Shown here in pieces: positions 15,401 to 26,700 of a stretch of DNA of 64,000 nucleotides; the first letter of the stretch is position 1; each line of letters begins with the position of its first letter. The translations under genes and the position numbers were made by a program. The DNA is from Dromaius novaehollandiae. Taxonomy: Eukaryota > Chordata > Aves > Casuariiformes > Dromaiidae. The notes below the pieces were generated by a model, which did not search any database, had not been told where the DNA came from, and was given only the letters and a program-made list of their open reading frames with translations. Where the stretch lies: contig NC_088100.1 in assembly GCF_036370855.1 (NCBI RefSeq), forward strand, positions 107,924,387 through 107,988,386, read 5' to 3'.

Positions 15401-18400
15401 AACTAGTAAATATTTTTATTACAGATATGAAGCGGATTATTACAGTTAATATTAAAATCTCTGCATTCATAAACACAGTTGCTTGAACATAAGATTTGTA
15501 TAATTTTTATATAAAACAGTGGGTGATATAAATTGTTAATGATGATAATGAGTAAATAATATAAATTAATATTCATAAAAGATCAATTTTCGTATTACAG
15601 ACTCAGGGGAAAAAACTACAAAAGTCACTGACCTAATCTCAAAAAAAAATGATATGAACATATTTTAAAGTAGATATTTTACTTAACTCACAGATACTTT
15701 GATTTTAAGCTTTTGCTTCATGTTCTTTACATTGAAGAAATGTGTTTTTCAAATAGTAAAAACTGATCAATTTATGTAAGCATCTGCAAAGAAGTTTCGT
15801 TTATTTTTTTCAAGAACTTGGCAGTTAGAATTTTCAAACTGTATTACATGCTTCACCGTTGTTTTTGATGCGTTTCTGAGTATATTAAAGTTTTCATATT
15901 GTAGTTTTCATATTTCATTATCACGCAGAAGCATGAGAATGATAGTATTTAGCATAGCATACATAGCTTAAACTCAGACATTCATTTCTGTCCTTAGTTT
16001 CAACATTTAACTTCCATCTGTTCTTCTCCCTTTTTTCTTTCATTTCCCTGTTTCCGTTTTTCCTCATGCTATGACATAAAAGTGGTTGCACTGAAAAGAC
16101 TGCCCTTTTTGAGGAACAGACCGAAGGAAAAAGACAAAATGAAGGCCTTCTACCGTCGCTCCATGTGTAAGACTTTATGACAGTTCAGCTTCTTTTAAAT
16201 GGCTACACTGGCTTCCATTACTAATTTTTCACTAACCTCTCCCTGGACTGCGCTGGTTTTTTTTCCACCTATTTTGCAATGTGCCAGTCCTGCTACAATA
16301 CAAGGAGCTGGAGGTTTTTCTTTTTCTTTTTTTTCTTTTTTTTTTTTTTTCCTCTCCCCCCCCTTTTTTTTTTAACTGTGGCACTGAATACTCTATGTAT
16401 GTGCACATGTGCACATGCACACATTTACATGCACAGACATGCATATACATACATATATTTAGTGCATTTGATTACATATATTTGTGTGCATATTTTCTAT
16501 ACACATGTGCCTATGTGTATATAAATTTACAGTGCACTCCAATACAAATAGTTTTAAATTACACATTTCATAAGCCATTTGTTAAGCAATTACTACAATT
16601 TTTTGTTTAAAGAAAGTGTAGAAAAAGTAGTGCAAGGCTATAAGGTGGTCTGTCACTCTTCAAGTATTCATCAGTTCTCGTGAAAATGTTGTATTTTTTT
16701 GGTTTTTTATGAGGGGTGGTAGTTTCGTGAAGTAAAGGTGAATATCATCAGATGTCATATTTTTCAGATCCTTTTATTATTGTGCAAAATACAGTATCCC
16801 TGCAGTAACCTGCACTGTACAAGGATCCTTATCATTGTTGACCTTATATTGGATTAGCACTTCTGCCCATTTTGTCCTTACTCATTCCATTTTATCATTG
16901 CAAAACAGTATATCAAAGCTTCTAACATATATATTACATATCATTGCAGCTCAAGCATGGCAGTTACACCTAATAAAATCAATTCTAAGAACCATAGTGA
17001 ACTGAAAGAAGTCTCTGACTTACAACACTTTCATTCATTGAGCTGATTGCATGTCGTAACATGGATGATCTTGTGTTTGTATCTTACAGTATTCAATACG
17101 CTTTAATGCTTAGAAAACTGTCAAACGTTTTACAATACAAAATAAGAACAAAAGCAAATACGTTGACCATGCTGATCATTTGCTTTCATTTGCATCCCAG
17201 CCATGAATGACCTGGTGCAATCCATGGTCCTAGCAGGAGGACAATGGACAGGTAGTTCTGAGCATCTGGAGGGTCCTGATGATATATCTACGGGTAAAAG
17301 GAGAAAGGAATTGGGAGCTATGGCCTTCTCTACTACAGCTATCAACTTTGCAACTGTCAACTCTTCTACAGGCTTCAGATCCAAGCAGTTGCTAAATAAT
17401 AAAGGTAGAGGTAGAAGCTTTTTGCACCGTGGTGTGATTATGTGTAACAGCAATTTCATATAAATTCTCTGGGCTTTTTTATGTATATGATTTTAAGTTT
17501 TTCAGCAAGAAGCAATGTGAATAAGTAAATTGCAGTTCTGAGATACTGAATAGGTTTAATAAGTGTGGCTGTAAAATGTTTCAGGATTTTCCCTACAGAA
17601 ATGTTACATAAGTGAAGATAGATTGGATTGAAAATTATTTTTATTAGATTTTACAGATGATAAATATTTCAATAATATTTTTGTAGTAATCTTTTTTTGC
17701 ATCTTCTTTTATGTCATTGTGTATAGATACTACATCCTTTGAAGATGTAAGTCCACAAGGTATTAGTGACGATTCTAGTACAGGATCAAGAGTTCATGGT
17801 AAGATGTGAACTTTAATTAAATGAATTAAGGATACATTATGTGAATGTTAATGAAGTTTGCCAAAAAAACAGTGAATGGCATTGTTACAAGTGAGCATGT
17901 TTTCCATGATTTGCCTATCACTTGAATGTACGGTATCATTTTTTCAGATTACTCTTTTCTTCTTTCTTCTTAGACTATTTCAGTTAGATGTTAAATCTCT
18001 CCTAGAAAGCATCTATGAAGTGCATCTGAACAGGATCAAAATATTTTGCCTTTTAAACTGTATTTGGAGTTAATAGTAAAATAAAAGAAGTTATAATTTC
18101 AATACTGAAAAATAAATCAAAATCTGGCCTGATTTTTGAGTATGTTGTTCAGTGAAATCTAAATGTCATGTACTGTGTATTATAAAATAATTATGTGTTT
18201 CTTCAAGCAAAGCTATGAAGTGAATGCTATAATAGGTTACTTAAAAGTGAAGTTTTAACTCTTTTCTAAAAATATTTAAAATCAGTATAAGCCATAAACA
18301 TTTTGGAAATAACAGTGCAATTATTTCCCTTGTATTGGATAGGAGTACAGGACATTTACTGTGCAGATGCTCTTGCTCCTCCTGTTCGTGGCATTTCAAC

Positions 18401-21400
18401 AATATGCAGGGTTCCTTGTCAGATCTGTTGTAAGTGACCTAATCACGAGCAGCTTTCTGCATGCCGATCTTTCCATCTGTAAAATCCTGGTTTCCCACTA
18501 ACAAATCACTTTCAATTCTAAATATGCACTCTATTTTTCTCTTCCTTTCCCTTGTACCTTACTATTCCTGTAGTGCCCTTTTCTAAAGTGTCCTCTTGGA
18601 CTGCCTGGAAATCCCTTCGCTTTCTGATCTGTAAGAAACACCACTTTGTTGACAATGGGCATGCTCAGCCTGTGAAATAGTGCATGATTCCTGCCTCAGA
18701 TCATTCTGTGATCAGAATGTAAAGGTACCGTGTCACTTGCTAAACTTTTGTTCATCATGGTGTCTCCTGATTTTCCATTTAGCTTCCAGACCAGCCAGCC
18801 TTGATAGTGGCAGAACATCCACTAGCAATAGCAATAACAATGCTTCACTCCATGAAGTCAAAGGTATGCTGTAGGTAAATTTACATACATGCTTCACTTC
18901 CATTAGTTTCTCTGTAAGATTATCTGTATGGTTTAAAACACCACAGCGTGTTTTCTCTTTAGATGTTTTATAACCTTTGTTCCCCAAATTAGAAAAGAGT
19001 ACAGATACTAAAGATCTTGTTACGTTTTTAATAAAAAGGGTGATGTTAGTATATAAGTTTAAAACTATTTTAAGCCAAATCTAACCCAAGTAACAGTGTC
19101 ACAGAACATGAATTCCCCCCAATTTAATTTAAAATCACTTATCTTTAAGCAGAGAAATAACTCCATTTTTTGTAGCACGTATACTGCTACTGTAAAACTA
19201 TATGTGCAATACAAAGTAGACAAAACGGCATATGTAATACTATCCTATAGACTTTTGTATTCTGCTTTTGAAAAATTAATAATGTTCGAGGATTTAGCAG
19301 TATTCCTAAATTTCTTATATTATGAGACTTGACATATTTTTATGTTGCTCGTGATAGCCATTCAATAAATTTTTAAAATTGGTATTAGCTGGAGACACAT
19401 AAGAGTAAAATGCTACCGGTTCAACACATCATTTAATATTCTTAGCTTACACTTACTAAATAGTATTCGTCAATATGCAATGCAAACTTAAGATATTTGT
19501 TTAGTTATTTTCTCTTTCCATTTGATTACTGTCTTCTATAAAAGATTCTTTGAGGTACGTCTTACCCCAGTTTGTATACAGAGTATCAGAAACTTCTGCT
19601 GTAAGCCACTCACCTTTCTTCAAATTTATTGTCATTGCTTAAAAACACATCTCTCTCCTAGAAAGTAGGAAACACAAAGTAGGAAATATTTGATTATTCA
19701 TATTTTTACTGCATTCACATTTACTGAAAATCAAGGAGAATTTCTGTTGTAGGATTTATTTTGTATTTAATGCCATATGCTTCTTCAGATCACAGTTGTA
19801 ATAAATTAGAAGTTGCAGCACAAACTGTTGGAGAAGTATCATTTCAGACTAGCTCTTGTTGAAGAACTATGTCGAAAACATTTTCTTTCCATTCTGTCTT
19901 TTGTATTTTATTTAATGTAAGACTCAAAAACAGTACACTAGAGTGTACACTTCACAGCGAGCAGGAACAATCATATGTTCAGCCTCTTGGAATATAGTAT
20001 TGTGTTGATAAAAGTCCAGGTTATAAGTGAAAGGTACTCTGTGTTCAAAGGCTATCATGTTATGTTTAAAAAGCCGGGGGGTGAAACTGTGTTCATAATA
20101 TATTTGGTTTGAGTCATACAGGACAACTGGATTCTTCAGTATTTTAACTAGAATTATTGTTAAGTGAATGTGATAACATTCCAGATTTGGGTAAGATTAT
20201 ACTGTTTAGCAGTTTTCATGTATTTTTGTTACAAAATACTTAACACTGTTTATCCCTAAGCAGGTGCAGTTAACAATCAAAGCAGGCCACAAAGTCACAG
20301 CAGCGGAGAATTTAGTCTGCTACATGAACATGAGGCTTGGTCTAGCAGCAGCAGCAGTCCTATTCAGTACTTGAAAGGTTATACCAGGTCTAGTCCTGTG
20401 CTCCAGCAAAGAATGCCTGAAACCCTGGATAGTCGTGGAAAACAGATCAAAACTGGTTCTCCTGGAAGTGAAGTTGTTACCCTACAACAGTTTTTAGAAG
20501 AAAGCAACAAGAGTACCTCAAGTGAGGTAAGTTTAAAAATATTTAACTTGCCTTTACTACATATTACCCATACACATGCACAGAATTAATAGAATATTTA
20601 TAGTGAGTAGAGTTGCTTTAAAACTTTGTGGAGATACTTATGTCTACATTAAGTAGTAGCGTGGACCAATAGTAGTAGACTTGTAGATTGAAACAGTTGA
20701 GGCAGAGGTCCTGATATCTGCACTATATGTGCTTTGGGGGCTTTAACTAGAACTAGTTCTAGTCTGGACCCGTAAAGCAGTGTCCATTAAGGAGATAGGA
20801 TCACATCTTCCCATTTAGTTTCATCCAAAAGCAATTCCATTTGTATACTCTGATACTGCTTTGCCATGTGAACCAATGTGGTAAGTGAGGACAGCTGGGA
20901 GCGCACTCCTGACCTGAACTTGAAAACTGCTGTAAGCAAACCCACTGCCAACTCAGTTTTTTGTTTTGAAAATACTTTTCTCAAATAATGAATGAAAATA
21001 AAAAAGACACAAAATACAGTCTGAGGTACCAAGCTGAGTAGGAACTGTGTTACTCTGGGATGAAGTGGCTCAGTGTACAGGAACAAAAGCCATTATTGCC
21101 TGCCTCAGCAATTAGTGCAGGTGTTCTAGTAGGAGGTGGTTAATTTATTCAGACTTTATCCTGATAAACTCTACTGGTTCTATGACACAAATCATTTTGG
21201 AATTTCACAGCTTGCCCCTTTCTGGGTTACTGAGTTAGGTGAAAAATGTCAGTGTCTGCTGCACAGAATTGTCCAATGTGTTGATGCTTGGCATGCTGAT
21301 CAGAGATTAGATGGAAGGCCATAAACTCAGAGTAGGTTTACTTACCTTCTCCCAGTTTAGCACCTGTCTTCAGTAAGAGCTGTTGTCAGATCTATCTTAT

Positions 21401-23648
21401 ATCAACAAGAATGAAGCGGTCAGTTAGGCCTCAGAGGTGCTTTGCTTTATCTGCTGAGGAGAGGCACTTGTCTGCTTCAGTTTTATTTAACTTTAGTGGG
21501 CAAAATACATGACTTTTGAACTCATTGAAATCTTGGAGGAATAATAGAGAATGCTTCTGTTAATCAGTGAGAGTTAGAAGCCCAGAATCACTATTTTCTC
21601 TGTTAGAATTCTAATTTCTTCATTGACGGTTCTCAAGTAGATTTGTTCTAAGCCTAAAGGTGCTTTAGGCTATAATAAGCCAGTTCCTGTGGCTAAGGTC
21701 TTTCAAGAATAAGGACCAAACTCCATCTATTTTTAATTCCACAACTGAAATTAGAAGATAGACATTCACAGCTGATGTGATTGAGGTAAACTGTGACTTG
21801 AATCTGGATTAAGCCCCTGTTTTTTTGTCAGATACTTAAAATGCTCTAGTCTGCTGCTGTTCAGGCAATCATACAATCCCTTTCATAGAATCACAGAATA
21901 ATTTGGGATGGAAGGGTCCTCAGGAGGTCTCTTGTCCAATCTTCTGCTCAAAGCAGGGTCAGCTGTGAGACTAGACTGGCTTGCTGCCTGCCAAGACCTC
22001 TAGGTCCTTTTCAACAGAGTTGCTCTTCAACTGGCTGGTCCCCAGCTTGTATCATTGCCAGGGCTTGCTTCTTCCCAGGTGCAGAACTCTCCATTTGTCC
22101 TTGTGGAATTTCATAAGGTTTCTGTCAGGCTGTTCCAGTCTGTCTAGGTCCCTCTGATTAGCAGCCCTGTCCTCAAGTGTATCAGCTCTTCCCACCCAGT
22201 TCTGGTGTCATCTGCAAACTTGGTGAGAGTGCACTCCATTGCTTCTTCCAGGTCATGGATCAAGATTTCAAACAGGCCAGGTCCCAGGATAGACCTCTAT
22301 GGTACTCCGCTTGTTACTGCCTCCAGGCAGAGTACAGTCAATGAACCACTGCCACCCTCTGAGCCTGTCCATCCAAGTAGCTAGCTTTCCACCTGGTTGT
22401 TCATCTATTCAGATTGTAATGGCCCCATCTGGATACAAGGATGTAGTGAGAGACAGTGTTGAAATCCATGCTAAAGTCAAGGTAGATGTTGCCTACTGCT
22501 CTCTCCTGATGCACAAATCAAGTCATTTTATCCTAGAAGGCACTCAGTTTATCAGGCATGATTTCCCCTTTGTAAATACATGCTGACAGATATGAAAAAG
22601 AGGAATTTCCCATTTTTGAAGAAGGTTAAATAGTTTAAAAGAATTCCTTTGGAGTTTCTTTGATACCTTGGGCAAAGCTATGAGATTTCCAGATGACATT
22701 TTCTGCTTAGGAATTGTGATATTTCAAGTCAAAGAGGCAGCTATGGTCCTGCTTTTGGATTTCACACACAAGTCATACCATCCGTCTCAGTTCACCAGAG
22801 AATTTAAGCATATAATGTCCAAGTTCGTCTGTTTCAAGGTTATCTGCGTAAACTTAAATGCTCTTCTGAAAAAGGATGGGATTTTGCACGTTAAGCCTAC
22901 ACATACATGCTTTGCAAAAAGAAGAAAAAATCCAAAAGTCCACTTTCAGGCCTAGCCAATTTACCCAATCTTGTGAAAAAAATTCCTTTCTGAGAACAGC
23001 TCTTACAGAAGTGTTCTTGTAAAGCTGCTTGCCAGAGGAGACAAATTTTTTCTTTGTGTTGGTAGAGCCAGCTTTTTGATAGGACTGTACTAAAAAGACA
23101 CATTCGAGAACACTTCAGAAGTTACTGAACTACTCTTGGATATCCAGATCGTTGTGCTTCTCCGTCCACTCTCCTATACGGACTTTTGTCCCCTAATTTC
23201 AAGAGTAGCAAGCTGTTGTTTCAACTATGGTGGATCCAGCATTCAGTGAACCAGAGCCTCTCCTGTAGCTTACAGTTATTTCCAAACTGTTCTTTAAGCT
23301 TTTGAAAGTCTTTCTCCATTGAGTCTGTGAACTCACTTAAGCTATCTTCTCTAGTTCCTAAATCTTCTCCAAAAAGAAAAATTTGACTTTAGGCATCAAG
23401 GTTTTGTGCTTTGTATTACTTTGAGATTCCTGTCTTTATCATTTGAATATATAGAGAACTTGAGATTTTTTTAGCCCTAGATTATCAGTATAGGTTAGAA
23501 TAATAGTCCATATGAAATTGCTTAGTGAAGTTAGTGATGGGGGAGGGCAAGTGTGTGAGAAGATGGACTTGAAGTTCTGATGATCTGATTTGTTGAGTCA
23601 TTTAATAGGAGATGAACTGAATTCCAGATAGTTGTGCGCACGTTCGCG

Positions 23649-23719
<71 letters not shown>

Positions 23720-26700
23720 ACCTAGTTGCAAAGAGAAAATTGCTTGCTTGTAAGTAACTGTACAGAAATAGTTCTGAGGTGTGTGTGGGTTTTTTGTTTT
23801 TTTGTTTTTGTTTTTTTTAAGTAAAACACAGAGTTCTGTAGAATTGTTTTTCATTTGCCTCCACAAAGATTGCTCAAGAAAAAGTAAAAACTACAAGCTA
23901 AAAATTTATAAGTTGTTTCATATTTTTGACAGATAAAATCTGCAAGTGAAGAGAATCTTTTAGAGGAAGTAATGAAAAGCTTATCTGAATCTGCTGATTT
24001 GACAGGCAAGGAAAAACTAAGAAAACAGCCATCAGCCAGTTGTGGTATTGTGAGGTCATTAAGTGTAAAAAATACAGTTGATTTCTCAGATGGACGATCT
24101 ATTAAACCAGAACAACTTGTAAGGCCCAGCCTTCGTAAAACTGAAGATAACTATTTTACTAGCTCTCCAATAAAATTTACATCAGGTACTCAAGGGAAGG
24201 TCAAACCAGTTAAGGAAAAGATACAAGCAACAGTATCACAGCGGCAATCAAAAGATTGCAATCCTTATGCTACCTTACCTCGTGCAAGCAGCGTGATTTC
24301 TACAGCAGAAGGAACTACTCGAAGGACCAGCATTCATGATTTTTTGTCCAAGGACAATAGGCAACCTGTGTCAGTTGATCCAGCACCATCTACTGCTGAC
24401 AGAAGTGTTTCATCAACATCTAGTGAGTACTCTGCACAGCAGCTATCCTCTAATTTTTTTCACTGTGTGGCTTACAGAGTAGATTGTGTTCCACGAAATG
24501 ATCCAGTTAATATAGTTAAACCAGGTAATTTAGGTTGTAAATCTAACATGCCTAAGACTTCAGGGTTGGAAAGGTCTTTTCTTGAGAAAACTTTAAGCAC
24601 AGATATGTTTAATGATAAAGTTGGTATATCCGGTAATGATAGCAAAGGCTCATTTACTGTGGCCCAAGTGGCTCAGCCATTTTTATCCTTCAACACGGAA
24701 TTAGTTAGTAATATAAGTGGATTGCCTCAGAGATCTACATCAAAAACAACTGATCAGGCAATCCCGTCAACTTTTAGATCTGTCCCAAAAAATCAGGAAC
24801 AGCCTTCTGCTAATCAGAAATCTGATCACAGTGACCTACAGTCATCTCTAACTAGAGAATTTGTTTCTACCAGCTGTGTAAATGCTAGAGAGGCTGAATC
24901 CCCACTACTGGTTTCTGAAGATAAAAAAACTGTATGGTATGAATATGGTTGTGTATAAGGAAATTGTATTACTAAGTACATATAGTCGTATATGACATAT
25001 AAGTGTTCTTCTCAATGTTCACTGGGTTTAGAGAAGGTTTCCCTAAAATGAAGATGTAATTTCTTGTTAGATCTGTGGTTTGTTGCTTTCTACGTTTAGT
25101 GACATAGAGCTCAGTTGTGTACTGTAGCATGTGTTTGAATGTAAAATTGTAACTTCACCAAAGTTTGCATGAGATATTAATTGCACTGTATATATTTTGC
25201 ATGCCTTTAAAAGTCTTTATAATACAAGCTATATTTTTATTTGTCTCTCATTACAAATATTTTTTCTGTACATTATTGAATGAATGCATGTTAAGCCAAT
25301 CGCATGCTGCATTGCCAAAATTGGCACAATGAATTACATAATTTTAAGTATCAAGACAGTACTTTTCAGTTGTGCTCTTGTGTTCAGACGCATCAGTAAC
25401 ACATTGATTATGTATTTGGAGTAAAAATAGATTTATTTTCCTTCTTTTAAAATGTGATACTAATGAAAAGAAGCATTTAGAGAAATTTCAGTATCGTAGC
25501 CTTTTCATTTATGCCATCCTTCATGTGTTACTCTGCACAAGGAATGAGTTGTAGCCCAAATAATCCAGTGCCTCTAGCTTGCGCAATATGAATTACTGTT
25601 CGTATTTATTAAAACATTTGAATATTGTTCATAATCCTAAACATAAACAGTAATTCTTCTGAAGAGGTAATAAGTAGTCAAACTGTGTGCAGTACTCGCA
25701 GTGAAAAAGCAACCCTATCCACCTTTTCCCTTTCATATGCTTTGTCTTCCCACGTCTGGTGTACAAATGTGGTCAAGTATGCTGTTTTATTAGGAGTTAA
25801 GTAGCGTGATAGCTTTGAGACTCCTTACACTGTATGATAATAAAAACCTTTATTAATTATGGTGGAAATTCATTTTTTCTTTGTAACAGAAGTAATACTA
25901 ATGTAATAGAAAGAAGATGTGTAACAAAGTAACAGTAAAAATGTATTAAATATTAGTGCAACAGAAGCCAAGTAATTAAATTTTGCTTTCAAAATTATGT
26001 CAGTATAATAATGTTTAAGTAAGTAAATCATTAAATCCTAGATGACCACCTAAACAGAAGTGTTGAAAAGTAATTACCTAATATGCCACCATCTCTGCAA
26101 TTGCTTGGAACTCCTCAACAGAAGTTTAAAAGTTAAAATATTTAAGCTATAACTACATGTGGTTTTAGACATCAGCACTTTTTTAGCACCAGGAAATAGT
26201 TACTTATAATTATCTTATGCCAAAAGTGTATAGCTATAAAAATCCTGAATGAAAATATCTAAAGGAAAAATATTTAATTGAAAATAATGAATGTCATACT
26301 CTCATTTTTACAATTTAATTTATTTGGCCAACAGTTTTGTGGCAATCTTGCTGCTGCTGTGTGAGTTGAACTTTAATTCATTAGTGCTTGACTAGGGAGG
26401 GGTAGAAGTGTTGCAAAAATACAGTTCCTTAACAGAAATGTAGCAGACATATGTTAGCCTATAAAGTTTCATAGAAGAATTTCATAGGAGAATTGTTAAT
26501 AAAATGTGGAGAAAGTTGGATGTTTTAGAGGGATTCTGCGGAGGGTAAAATTACTGTTTCAAAATGTAAAACCACCTTCCTTTGCTGTGTTTGAAGACAT
26601 CCCTTTTTATTGGGCTGATAAATTTCTCCCTTCTCTTTAATGTTGATTACAGTGTGCTGTTTGTCATTGCTGTATTCTCTCTAAAATTATGTCTCGCCAT

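Larger units (their letters stand above)
8656..16082. other. CCDC88A large intron, 7.4 kb
   Basis: I see no gene or RNA here. It contains a TTTA tract at 10557-10580 and a GT/TA/CA inverted-repeat-like stretch near 14819-14852. The other short open frames are scattered on both strands and show no family resemblance. Confidence 0.65.
20527..23932. other. CCDC88A intron, 3.4 kb
   Basis: Holds a minus-oriented CR1 LINE fragment (about 21882-22590) and a (TC)n microsatellite (23652-23716). Nothing else is supported. Confidence 0.7.

Noticed and set aside
8656-16082. CRISPR-like or tandem repeat array in the large intron
   Set aside because: Only simple dinucleotide and tetranucleotide tracts are present; nothing is regularly spaced, and the genome is a vertebrate's.
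16232-16610. Frames with poly-Phe or poly-Lys near 16.3 kb
   Set aside because: Translation of a polypyrimidine tract in an intron.
22299-22586. 95-codon + strand frame
   Set aside because: Lies inside an inverted CR1 fragment and reads its antisense.
23531-23866. Minus-strand frame with a long Arg-Glu repeat
   Set aside because: It is simply the (TC)n microsatellite translated.
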